The notes under the pieces are model-generated. The model did not search any database. It was not told the DNA's origin and was given only the letters and a program-made list of their open reading frames with translations. Both the position numbers and the translations under genes were made by a program. 64,000 nt of DNA from UKL13-2 sp043744255 (GTDB taxonomy: Bacteria > Pseudomonadota > Gammaproteobacteria > Burkholderiales > Usitatibacteraceae): assembly GCA_043744255.1 (NCBI GenBank), contig JAYTVA010000049.1:22252-86251 (forward strand), given 5' to 3'. The stretch's first letter is position 1. Every line of letters starts with the position of its first letter. Shown one piece after another: positions 43,513-51,900 of this stretch.

Positions 43513-45111
43513 ATGCGCGCACTCATCGCCGTCCTGCTTGCCTTGTCCGTCACAAGCTGCACCAATCTTCCGAACGCCGTGCATCCCGCCGCCGATCTCC
43601 TCATCACCAACGGTCGCATCGTCGATGGCACGGGCAACAATTGGTTCTATGGTGACGTTGCGGTCCGTGATGGCAAGATCATCGCCATCGGCAAACTCAA
43701 GAATCGGCGAGCGGTTCGCACCATCGATGCACAAAAAATGATCGTCGCACCCGGATTTATTGACGTGCACGCACACATCGAATTTGGCCTGTTTGAAAAA
43801 CCGACTGCCGACAATTACATCCTCGATGGTGTGACCACCGTCATAACTGGCAACTGCGGTGGCTCGGCCGATGACCTTGGCGAATATCTCAATCGCGTAG
43901 ACCGCACGCACACCTCGATCAACGTCGCGTCCCTCGTGGGCCACAACACCGTGCGTCGGCAAACGATGGGCTTGGTCAATCGCGAGGCGAGCGCAATTGA
44001 GCAGCAAAAAATGGAAGCGTTGGTTGAAGCCGCGATGAAGCAAGGTGCGGTGGGGCTTTCTACTGGACTGATCTATTTGCCGGGCGTCTACAGCACCACG
44101 GCAGAAGTGATCGGCGTCGCCAAGGCCGCTGCAAAATTCAACGGCGTCTATGCCTCGCACATCCGCAACGAAGGCGGGAAGGTCGCCGAAGCCGTCACCG
44201 AAGCCATCAATGTCGGTCGCGCAGCGAACATGCCGGTGCAGGTGTCGCACTTCAAAGTTTCGGCACCTGCAAACTGGGGACGCTCCAAGGAAACGCTTGC
44301 ACTGATCGAGCGTGCGCGCGAGGAGGGTGTGGAAGTCACCATCGACCAATACCCCTATACCGCGAGTAGCACCAACCTTGGCGTGATGCTGCCTGATTGG
44401 GCAATGGCGGGTGGCAACCCGGAGATCAAAAAGCGCATCAACGAACCCGCAACGCGCGCGAAAATTATTGCCGAAATGGTCAAAAGTGCGATTGACAATA
44501 AACGCGATGGCTTGGGCTATGCGGTGGTCGCGCGGCACGAAGCAGATGTAAAACTCAACGGCAAAAGCATCGCCGCAATCAACCGCGAACGCGGTCGCGC
44601 ATCCACGCTTGAGCTCGAGGTCGAGACCGTACTCGAACTCATGCAAGCGGGCGGCGCGCAGATGGTTTACCACGGCATGAGCGAAGACGACGTGCGCTTT
44701 TTCATGCGCTATCCGTTCAACATGGTCGGCGCGGATGGTGGCGTGCAAGATGGTCGCGGCATGCCACACCCGCGCAGCTACGGCACCAACGCCCGTATTC
44801 TCGCCCGCTACGTGCGCGACGAAAAAATTGTCCCGCTAGAAGAAGCGATCCGCCGCATGACTTCACTCGCCGCGCAAAAATTTCAGTTGAAGGATCGCGG
44901 TGTGTTGCGCGCGGGTTACGCGGCCGACGTAGTCATCTTCGACGACAAAACCGTCACCGACAAAGCCACGTTCGAAAACCCGCATCAGTTTTCGGAAGGC
45001 TTTCGTTATGTGTTGGTGAACGGGCGGGTGGTGGTTGATGAGGGCAAGCACTCGGGGGTGAAGAGCGGGGTGGCGTTGCGCGGGCCGGGGTTTGTTCAGC
45101 CGGGTGGTTAA
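43513..45111 (+). CDS. N-acyl-D-amino-acid deacylase family lipoprotein
   Basis: 532 residues. The signal ends in the lipobox VTSC (Cys16), so the enzyme is lipidated and periplasmic or surface facing. Amidohydrolase motifs: HAH at residues 86-88 (DVHAHIEFG), VTTVITGNCGGS, GLSTGLIYLPG, SHIRNEGG and VSHFKVS, and the late DGG/PHPRSYGT segment, all as in D-aminoacylases, which hydrolyse N-acyl-D-amino acids using zinc. The exported location suggests use in scavenging peptidoglycan-derived or environmental D-amino acids. The REP at 43246 lies upstream. Confidence 0.88.
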   Translation: MRALIAVLLALSVTSCTNLPNAVHPAADLLITNGRIVDGTGNNWFYGDVAVRDGKIIAIGKLKNRRAVRTIDAQKMIVAPGFIDVHAHIEFGLFEKPTADNYILDGVTTVITGNCGGSADDLGEYLNRVDRTHTSINVASLVGHNTVRRQTMGLVNREASAIEQQKMEALVEAAMKQGAVGLSTGLIYLPGVYSTTAEVIGVAKAAAKFNGVYASHIRNEGGKVAEAVTEAINVGRAANMPVQVSHFKVSAPANWGRSKETLALIERAREEGVEVTIDQYPYTASSTNLGVMLPDWAMAGGNPEIKKRINEPATRAKIIAEMVKSAIDNKRDGLGYAVVARHEADVKLNGKSIAAINRERGRASTLELEVETVLELMQAGGAQMVYHGMSEDDVRFFMRYPFNMVGADGGVQDGRGMPHPRSYGTNARILARYVRDEKIVPLEEAIRRMTSLAAQKFQLKDRGVLRAGYAADVVIFDDKTVTDKATFENPHQFSEGFRYVLVNGRVVVDEGKHSGVKSGVALRGPGFVQPGG

Positions 45112-45138
45112 AGTTGGCGGTAGGGTGAGCCGTGCCCG

Positions 45139-46233
45139 CTACCCTCGCGGCTGCTGCTGCGTAATGCAATGAATATTCCCGCCACCTAATAAAATCTCGC
45201 GCCCTGGCACCATCACCACTTCATGTTGCGGGAACACGCGCGCGAGAATTTGTCGCGCTGCTTCATCCTCAGCACCACCAAACGCAGGTGCGACGATCCC
45301 GCCGTTGACGATCAAAAAATTCACATACGACGCGGCCAATCGAATAGACGGATCACGCGGCTGCGAGCCCGCGACTTGTTGCACGCCGTCACACTCCAAC
45401 TGCGTGGCAAACACTGGGCTTGGCAGCGGCATTTTATGAATCGTCAACGCGCGTCCCTTCGCATCGCGCGCTTGCAATAGCACCTGCATCGCCCGCTGAC
45501 ACCGCACAAAATTCTGATCGCTGACATCGTCCGTCCACGCGAGCAACACCTCACCGGGGCGCACGAAGCAACAAAAATTATCGACGTGGCCATCGGTCTC
45601 ATCGTTGAACACACCATCAGGCAACCAGATAATTTTGTCGATGTTGAGATACGACGACAGCATCCATTCAATCGCGTTACGAGTGAGATGCGGGTTGCGA
45701 TTTTTGTTGAGCAAACATTCTTCGGTGGTAATGACCGTACCTTCGCCATCGACATGAATCGAGCCGCCTTCGAGCACGAAGCCCTCGGTGCGATAACGCT
45801 GTGCGCCCTCGATGGTGAGTATTTGCGTGGCGAGGGCATCATCGCGTTGCCATGAACGATACAAACCACCTTCTACTCCACCCCACGCGTTGAAGGTCCA
45901 ATCAATCCCACGCACGTCGCCGTGATCGTTCACCACAAACGTCGGCCCGGTGTCGCGCACCCATGCATCGTCGGTGAGCATTTCCACGACGCGAATGTTT
46001 TTGTGCATGAGCATGGCGCGCGCATTGGTGAGTTGCGACGGTGATGCACACACCGTCACTGGCTCAAAGCGCGCGATGGCGAGTGCGACCGCTGCGAACG
46101 CCGCCCGCGCGGGCGTTGCGTTAAGCCGCCAATTGTCTCGCCGCTCAGGCCACACCATCCACGTTTGTTTGTGCGGTGCCCATTCGGCGGGCATGCGAAA
46201 GCCATCGGCGCGCGGCGTGGTGAGTGCGCTCAC
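45139..46233 (-). CDS. aguA: Agmatine deiminase
   Basis: 364 residues from a GTG start that overlaps the stop of the upstream aguB gene (GTGA), so the two are translationally coupled. The pattern GFRMPAEWAPHKQTWMVWPE at the N-terminus, then DDAWVRDTGPTFVV and the C-terminal GGGNIHC (catalytic Cys) are diagnostic of the agmatine deiminase / guanidino-modifying fold. The enzyme converts agmatine to N-carbamoylputrescine, which AguB takes further to putrescine. Cytoplasmic. Confidence 0.92.
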   Translation of the reverse strand: MSALTTPRADGFRMPAEWAPHKQTWMVWPERRDNWRLNATPARAAFAAVALAIARFEPVTVCASPSQLTNARAMLMHKNIRVVEMLTDDAWVRDTGPTFVVNDHGDVRGIDWTFNAWGGVEGGLYRSWQRDDALATQILTIEGAQRYRTEGFVLEGGSIHVDGEGTVITTEECLLNKNRNPHLTRNAIEWMLSSYLNIDKIIWLPDGVFNDETDGHVDNFCCFVRPGEVLLAWTDDVSDQNFVRCQRAMQVLLQARDAKGRALTIHKMPLPSPVFATQLECDGVQQVAGSQPRDPSIRLAASYVNFLIVNGGIVAPAFGGAEDEAARQILARVFPQHEVVMVPGREILLGGGNIHCITQQQPRG

Positions 46234-47108
46234 GAGGCCAACGTACCGTCGAGGGTTTGCAGGCCACCATATAAATTCGGGCGCCGGTCGCGATAGATGC
46301 TCCATGCTGTCCGGGTTCGCTCAATGGCATCGAGGTCAAAGGTATGCACCAGCACGCCTTCATCGCGGTCATTCAGCTCTGCCACTTTTTCGCCCGCGTG
46401 ATCGGCGATGAAGGAGGAGCCATAAAACGTGATGTGCGAATCGCCTTGATCCTCGCGGCCAATCCGGTTGCTCGCGATCAGCGGCACCAGATTTGCCGCC
46501 GCGTGGCCTTGCTGTACGCGCTGCCAAGGATCGCGCGAGCTGATGCTGGCATCGTGCGGCTCGCTGCCAATGGCGGTTGGGTAAAACAGCAACTCCGCAC
46601 CCTGCAACGCCATCGCCCGCGCGCATTCGGGGAACCATTGATCCCAACAAATACCGATGCCGATTTTGGCGTAACGTGTTTGCCAAACCTTGAAGCCAGT
46701 GTCGCCTAGATTGAAATAATATTTCTCGTGATAACCGGGGCCATCGGGGATGTGGCTTTTGCGATATTTGCCGAGCACGCTGCCGTCGGCGTCGATGATC
46801 GCGACCGTGTTGAAGCGCGCGCGCCCAGCGAGTTCAAAGAAGCTGATGGGGAGGACGACGTTTAGCTCTGCGGCGAGCTTGGAAAAATGTTGGATGGCGG
46901 CGTTGGTTTCGAGTGGTGTGGCGAGGTGTAAAAAATCTACGCTGGGTTGTTGGCAGAAGTAGGGCGTCTCGAACAGTTCCTGGATGAGGATGATTTGTGC
47001 GCCTTTCTTGGCTGCGTCGCGAACGAGTTTTTCCGCGCGCGAGATGTTCGCAGGGCGATCCCAAGTGCAAGCCATTTGTGTGGCGGCGACGGTGATGGGG
47101 CGGGGCAT
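46230..47108 (-). CDS. aguB: N-carbamoylputrescine amidase
   Basis: 292 residues of the nitrilase superfamily. The catalytic triad is visible: Glu44 (IQELFE), Lys117 (YRKSHIPDG) and Cys154 (GICWDQWFPE). The C-terminal TAWSIYRDRRP is also typical. It hydrolyses N-carbamoylputrescine to putrescine, CO2 and ammonia, completing the agmatine route of polyamine synthesis with AguA. It is the first gene of the pair. Confidence 0.92.
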   Translation of the reverse strand: MPRPITVAATQMACTWDRPANISRAEKLVRDAAKKGAQIILIQELFETPYFCQQPSVDFLHLATPLETNAAIQHFSKLAAELNVVLPISFFELAGRARFNTVAIIDADGSVLGKYRKSHIPDGPGYHEKYYFNLGDTGFKVWQTRYAKIGIGICWDQWFPECARAMALQGAELLFYPTAIGSEPHDASISSRDPWQRVQQGHAAANLVPLIASNRIGREDQGDSHITFYGSSFIADHAGEKVAELNDRDEGVLVHTFDLDAIERTRTAWSIYRDRRPNLYGGLQTLDGTLAS

Positions 47109-47195
47109 TGGCGGCTTTCGTTTGTGTGGGGTTGGCGGAATGATATTGGAAAATGATGGTGACGATGGGACGTTTTGTGCGTTGCCACGGCTGCT

Positions 47196-47242
47196 AAATC
47201 CCTCTCAATCCCCCTTTGCAAAAGGGGGATTGAGGGAGATTT
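47196..47242. repeat. Long imperfect hairpin
   Basis: AAATCCCTCTCAATCCCCC, plus three T bases, faces AAAGGGGGATTGAGGGAG, plus ATTT, across a 3-nt loop. The two arms form a 22-bp stem with two mismatches. It lies between aguB and trhO and is of the kind seen as mobile MITE remnants; no TIR pair was found. Confidence 0.6.
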
Positions 47243-47304
47243 TCGGTGCGCGCCATCTAGAGGACCTCCACCAGATCACACCTCCACTATGCGAAAATAC
47301 CAAG

Positions 47305-48117
47305 ATGAAAACCCCCGCAACATCCCCCATTTTCCACACCGCATTCTACAAATTCGTCACGCTCAACGACGTTGATGCGACCGTCGAGCAATTGCGCGCG
47401 CTCACCGCAAATCTACTCGGCAGCATCATTGTCGCCAGCGAGGGCATCAACGGCATGGTCGCGGGCTCGATCCAAGCTATTGAGATTTTCGAACAGCAAC
47501 TCACACAAGACCCACATTTCACCGGCATCGTGTTCAAACGATCGCCGTGCAAAACCGCACCGTTCAAGCGCATGAAGGTGTATAAAAAACCGGAGATCGT
47601 GCCACTTGGCATTGATGGCGTGGATGGGCGCAATACTGGCACTGACGTGAGCCCGGAAGCGTGGCGGAAGCTCATCACCGAGCCCAATGTGGTGTTGCTG
47701 GATAACCGCAATAGTTTTGAATTTCGCCTCGGCCATTTTAAAAACGCGATTGATCCGCATGTGACCAACTTCCGTGATTTTCCGAATTATGTGAAGGCGA
47801 ATGTCGCGACCTGGAAGGCCGAGGGCAAGCGCGTGGCGATGTATTGCACGGGCGGGATTCGCTGCGAAAAGACCAGCGCATGGATGCGCGGATTTGATCT
47901 GCCGGTGTATCAGCTTGAAGGCGGCATTCTCAATTTTTTTAAGCAGATTCCCGATGCGGAAAAGGATTGGGACGGCGAGTGTTTTGTGTTTGATAATCGC
48001 GTCGCACTCGATACCAAACTCGAAGAAACCGCGACCACCGTCGATGACGTTTACGCCAACGAGCCAGATGGCGCATGGCGCTTGCAGCGCGCCAAAGAGT
48101 TGGAATCGTCTGAGTAA
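47305..48117 (+). CDS. trhO: tRNA uridine(34) hydroxylase (rhodanese-type)
   Basis: 270 residues from the ATG at 47305; a much longer upstream frame is not needed. The N-terminal acylphosphatase-like domain (GINGMVAGS) and a rhodanese domain with catalytic Cys181 in MYCTGGIRCEK are those of TrhO (YceA/YbfQ), which installs 5-hydroxyuridine in tRNA using a prephenate-independent route. The C-terminal GGILNFFKQIPDAE fits. It is 4 bp upstream of a pseudouridine synthase gene, so this is an RNA-modification pair. Confidence 0.88.
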   Translation: MKTPATSPIFHTAFYKFVTLNDVDATVEQLRALTANLLGSIIVASEGINGMVAGSIQAIEIFEQQLTQDPHFTGIVFKRSPCKTAPFKRMKVYKKPEIVPLGIDGVDGRNTGTDVSPEAWRKLITEPNVVLLDNRNSFEFRLGHFKNAIDPHVTNFRDFPNYVKANVATWKAEGKRVAMYCTGGIRCEKTSAWMRGFDLPVYQLEGGILNFFKQIPDAEKDWDGECFVFDNRVALDTKLEETATTVDDVYANEPDGAWRLQRAKELESSE

Positions 48118-48121
48118 GTTC

Positions 48122-49024
48122 GTGCCGCTGCCGACCAAGAACGGCGTGGGCGCGAGCTGCGTGATGCTGCCGCCAGGGACATGGCCAACGGTGCTGGAAT
48201 TTTTGGTGGATCGGTTCCCGCATATTTCGCGCGAGGAAATTGTCGCGCGCATGCAGCGCGGGGACGTACTCGATGCACACGGCACGCAAATTTCCCCTGA
48301 CCACACCTACACCGCGCGCGAAAAACTTTACTACTACCGCGACATTCCGGATGAAGCGCGCATCCCGTTTGATGAAGTGATTTTGTTTCGTGACGAGCAC
48401 ATCATTGCGGTCGATAAGCCGCATTTTTTGCCAGTCGCCCCCGTGGGTAGATATGTCCAAGAGTCCCTATTGGTGCGGCTTAAGCGCACGTTGGGCATTG
48501 CATCGTTGGCACCGATGCACCGCATTGATCGCGAGACGGCGGGCGTGGTTTTGTTCACGGTAGAGGCAGCCACGCGCGGCGAATATCAGTCGCTATTTGA
48601 AACGCGTGCGGTGGAAAAAACTTATCAGGCGATTGCCGGGTGGCGCGACGATTTGCAATTTCCATTGGCGCGCCAAAGCCGCTTGGTGGAATCGGAAAAT
48701 TTTATGCAGATGTGTGAAGTACCGGGGGAAGTGAACGCGGAAACCGCCATCTTGATCATGGAGCAGCGCGGCGCGTTCGCGCGCTATCGCCTGCAACCGC
48801 GCACCGGCAAAAAACACCAGCTCCGTGCGCACATGAACGCGTTGGGCATACCAATTTTGTACGATCAAATTTATCCTGTGCATCGCATCGCCGATGAGCA
48901 AAATTACACTGAGCCGCTACAACTACTGGCCGAGTCGATTGCGTTTCGCGATCCGATCACGGGTAAGACGCGCGAGTTTGTGAGCGCGCGAAAATTGTTA
49001 GAACTATCCATGCTGACTGGCTGA
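48122..49024 (+). CDS. RluA-family RNA pseudouridine synthase
   Basis: 300 residues from the GTG at 48122, 4 bp after the trhO stop. The catalytic motif HRIDRETAG (Asp136) is the HRLDxxTSG motif of the RluA family. Other matches are RGEYQSLFETRAVEKTYQAI and GKKHQLRAHMNALGIPI. The N-terminal HISREEIVARMQRGDV may be an S4-like domain. It converts uridine to pseudouridine in rRNA or tRNA; the target is unassigned. The exact start is uncertain because no clear ribosome-binding site is present. Confidence 0.85.
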   Translation: MPLPTKNGVGASCVMLPPGTWPTVLEFLVDRFPHISREEIVARMQRGDVLDAHGTQISPDHTYTAREKLYYYRDIPDEARIPFDEVILFRDEHIIAVDKPHFLPVAPVGRYVQESLLVRLKRTLGIASLAPMHRIDRETAGVVLFTVEAATRGEYQSLFETRAVEKTYQAIAGWRDDLQFPLARQSRLVESENFMQMCEVPGEVNAETAILIMEQRGAFARYRLQPRTGKKHQLRAHMNALGIPILYDQIYPVHRIADEQNYTEPLQLLAESIAFRDPITGKTREFVSARKLLELSMLTG

Positions 49025-49124
49025 AAGTCCGCCACTGGCTTGGGGTTTGACGGAGCAGCGCATTGGTCGTGGCGCTGCTCCCGTTGGTAAACTGTCGTCC
49101 AAGATCACTATGTTGAGGTTGCCC

Positions 49125-50471
49125 ATGAAGTCACATGCGTTGTCCTTTGTCGTTGCCACCGCACTCGCGCTGCTCGCCGGTTGCGCTGGTGTGATTCCCG
49201 AAAAGCGTCACTCCCCGCAAGAGATCGCTGCGTATCGCGTGACTGATTTCGCGGCAGCCATTGCTTCAACGGAAGGCGAGCGTCGCGAGCGCGAAGAGGC
49301 AATGGCAAAAATTCGCGCTGCTCAGACACCCCTAAGCGTCAGCCCGGATGCGCGTGTGACGGTTGCGAATGCGCTTGATGCCATTTCGATGTTCAACACG
49401 GATCGCGATACCGGTCGTGCGCTCGTGTTGAGTACGCTGACTGAAATGGAGCGTTATCTCGCGTCGTTCAGCAACGATCAACAACGCAATGCGCTGTCTG
49501 CTGCCTATACGTACTACGCTGCCGAGAGCGCGCCGCAATTGAAGCGCCTGTTGCCGCAACTCGCCACGCCGCGTCAATTTGCGATTGCAGCGTATGCAGT
49601 ACTGAAAGCTGACCCATCAGCAGCCACGCGCGCGTGGTTGCGTGAAACTTGGCGCACGCGTTTTCCCGACGGTGCAAATGAACCGCGTTTGCAGGCACTC
49701 GAACATGTGCTGGCGGTGGACACGAAGACTGAATTGCAACGACGTCCACCGCTGGTCGATCTACTCGCTGCCCCGTTGCGCGCGAACCTGCCAGTCGTAT
49801 TCAGCTTTCAGCGCCGTGATCGTCAACAGATCGGCCTCGCGATGGTGCGCGGCGCGGACGGAAAATTTATTCGCAACGCGGACGGAAGTTATTTTCAAGT
49901 GCCGCAGCTCGCGATGGCGCTGACCAATCTGCCAGGTACCATTACCAATGGCAATACGCCGCAGGGCTTGTTCACCGTGGTGGGTGCGGGCACCGCGACC
50001 AACAAATGGATCGGCCCGACACCGTATCTCGAATCGAAAATTCCGATTGAAGGCAAGGTGGAAGAATTTACCCACAGCGCGCAGTCGGGCGAATGGACGG
50101 ATGCGTTCTACGATAGCTTCCTGCCTGAAACATGGCGTGGATACTGGCCGTTCAAGGAGGCGCTGCTCGCGGGGCGCGCGGGTCGTGACGAGATGTTGAT
50201 GCACGGCACCACTGTTAATTCTGAATATTATCGCGGGCAAAGTTTTTATCCTGGCACGCCATCGGCAGGATGTTTGGTGGCGGTGGAAAGCTGGTCGCTG
50301 GATGGAAAATTATTGAAGAGCGATCAACTCTCGTTGGCCAAAGCGTTCACCTCGGGCGGTGTGGATCGCGGCTATTTGGTGGTGGTGGAGATTGATGATC
50401 GAGCCGCGCGGGTGACGATTGAGGATGTGATTGCGGATGTGATGGCGGCGGAGGCTTTGCGTAAAAATTAG
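49125..50471 (+). CDS. Lipoprotein with an L,D-transpeptidase-like (YkuD) domain
   Basis: 448 residues from the ATG at 49125, a signal peptide with the lipobox LLAGC. A helical N-terminal region follows. The C-terminal half has the YkuD/L,D-transpeptidase signature HG (His360, MHGTTVNS) and SAGC (Cys383, TPSAGCLVA). Such enzymes cross-link peptidoglycan stems or attach lipoproteins, in the periplasm. The order HG...SxGC is right and the spacing of 23 residues is plausible, but the N-terminal half is unfamiliar. Transcribed alone. Confidence 0.7.
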   Translation: MKSHALSFVVATALALLAGCAGVIPEKRHSPQEIAAYRVTDFAAAIASTEGERREREEAMAKIRAAQTPLSVSPDARVTVANALDAISMFNTDRDTGRALVLSTLTEMERYLASFSNDQQRNALSAAYTYYAAESAPQLKRLLPQLATPRQFAIAAYAVLKADPSAATRAWLRETWRTRFPDGANEPRLQALEHVLAVDTKTELQRRPPLVDLLAAPLRANLPVVFSFQRRDRQQIGLAMVRGADGKFIRNADGSYFQVPQLAMALTNLPGTITNGNTPQGLFTVVGAGTATNKWIGPTPYLESKIPIEGKVEEFTHSAQSGEWTDAFYDSFLPETWRGYWPFKEALLAGRAGRDEMLMHGTTVNSEYYRGQSFYPGTPSAGCLVAVESWSLDGKLLKSDQLSLAKAFTSGGVDRGYLVVVEIDDRAARVTIEDVIADVMAAEALRKN

Positions 50472-50526
50472 CGCGACCGTCGGCGCGTGCGTATCCCAAC
50501 TAGGTGGATGCCGACACCCTAAACGC

Positions 50527-50641
50527 TGTCATTCCGACAAAGCGCGAAGCGCGCCGAGGAATCTCATCCGCGTAAAAAATAGGCAACGCCAAAGTTTGCC
50601 GCAATGAGATTCTTCGCCGTGAGGCGTGGCTCAGATTGACA
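50527..50641. repeat. MITE-like 115-bp element
   Basis: Left end TGTCATTCCGA and right end TCAGATTGACA are inverted, with internal GAGGAATCTCAT and ATGAGATTCTTCG facing each other. The segment ATGAGATTCTTCG recurs at about 43362-43374 beside another repeat. No coding capacity. Confidence 0.55.
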
Positions 50642-50737
50642 CTGGTGATTTTGGTGACGGTGGTAAGTTGTTTGGGAATATTGCGCCTCGTTTGGAAACC
50701 ACTCGAAACCCCGCGCCGATATTGACGTTTCGCGATG

Positions 50738-50766
50738 GTAGGTCGGGTTGCGCAGCTACCCGACAC
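50738..50766. repeat. REP-like hairpin
   Basis: GTAGGTCGGGTTGCGCAGCT followed by ACCCGACAC folds as a hairpin (GTCGGGT with ACCCGAC) starting with the GTAG tetranucleotide. It lies just 3' of the minus-strand PilP-like gene. Confidence 0.6.
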
Positions 50767-50771
50767 GTTCG

Positions 50772-51746
50772 CTATGGCAATTCCGTTCGCACCCCATCAA
50801 ACCCCAACAAAAATCGCCGATCAAATGGGTAGCCATAGCGATTAATAAATAGCTCCTTGAACACCAGACCCTGTTCAGAAACACTCGCCACCTTTGCGTA
50901 GTGCTCACCCATGAATTGCCCTGTCATCAGTGTCCACAGCGCGCCGTCGTTGGTTTCAACAAGCGTCTGAAAATCTGCGCCACGCTTAATGTAGCCGCGA
51001 ACAGTGATTTCATCGAAGCGGTAAAACTCAAGGGGCTGGCAAGGCACGTCGAGAGTTTCGGGATACATCGTCAGGCGCGAACACAGCGCGCGTTCGCGTG
51101 ATGGCACTACTGATTCCTCGGGCATAGCCCCGTTGCAGGCGCGTTGCGCTGGCGCAAACTCACTGACGTGGAAGCTACCATCGGTGGCGCTCATCAAGCC
51201 CGTGCCCGTCGCCGATGCGAGCGCTTGGTACACCGCGCGCGCCGGTTGATTGGTCAGGGCGATGCCGACCGAACGATTGGCACCGCCGGAGAATTGCGCC
51301 TCGTTAATCGCGCGCGCAGAAACGTATTGCAGCAGCACCAGCGCCGTCTGCACATCAAGCCGAGAAAAATTCAGACTTAAATGATTGCCCGCAAACGGGT
51401 TGAGTTGTTGCGGCGGTAAATTGCCCGTGCAGGCGTCGGTGACGACCTGCACGCCGTTGAGCCGCGTGTGCTTGAATGCACTGCGGTGAACAATCGCATC
51501 AATCGCGTGTTGTGCAGATGGAAAGGTCTCATTGATAGTGATCCGTGCGGTGAACGTGCGCGCGCCGACAACCAATGGTATCTCTGCGTTACGCGCCAGC
51601 TCGATCATGAGGCCACTTGCGACGACATCGCGAGCGTTGATTGTGATTGGTGCCGGTGGGGCGCTCATGGCAACACTCGCGTGCACGAGCGCGAGCACGA
51701 AGGCAAATACGGAAAGTGCGAATTGATCCGCGGCGGGCATGGGCAA
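50772..51746 (-). CDS. Exported protein combining secretin-like N-terminal and PilP-like C-terminal regions
   Basis: 324 residues with a signal peptide to about residue 28. The middle contains two segments resembling secretin/STN N-terminal domains (NARDVVASGLMIELARNAEI and LNFSRLDVQTALVLLQYVSA). The C-terminal region (RFDEITVRGYIKRGADFQTL, TNDGALWTLMTGQFMGEHYA, KVASVSEQGLVFKEL) matches the PilP fold that in type IV pili docks the inner-membrane complex to PilQ. Cysteines in the middle likely form disulfides. The usual pil neighbours (pilMNOPQ) are absent, so this is an isolated gene. Confidence 0.6.
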   Translation of the reverse strand: MPMPAADQFALSVFAFVLALVHASVAMSAPPAPITINARDVVASGLMIELARNAEIPLVVGARTFTARITINETFPSAQHAIDAIVHRSAFKHTRLNGVQVVTDACTGNLPPQQLNPFAGNHLSLNFSRLDVQTALVLLQYVSARAINEAQFSGGANRSVGIALTNQPARAVYQALASATGTGLMSATDGSFHVSEFAPAQRACNGAMPEESVVPSRERALCSRLTMYPETLDVPCQPLEFYRFDEITVRGYIKRGADFQTLVETNDGALWTLMTGQFMGEHYAKVASVSEQGLVFKELFINRYGYPFDRRFLLGFDGVRTELP

Positions 51747-51900
51747 AGTCTACCCCGCCTAGCGTCTACCTCGCGAAAACCCTTGGACAGACCCGCTATC
51801 GCGGAAAGGCGAAATTCTGTCAGCACGTCAGCGCGCAAAATGGCAAAATCAGAGTCGCACTCGGTCTGCAAGACCGAAGGGCTATTTCACGAGGACTCAC

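Noticed and set aside
43375..44769. 464-codon minus-strand open frame
   Set aside because: It lies exactly antisense to the D-aminoacylase gene, has no signal or domain, and is a typical shadow frame in GC-rich DNA.
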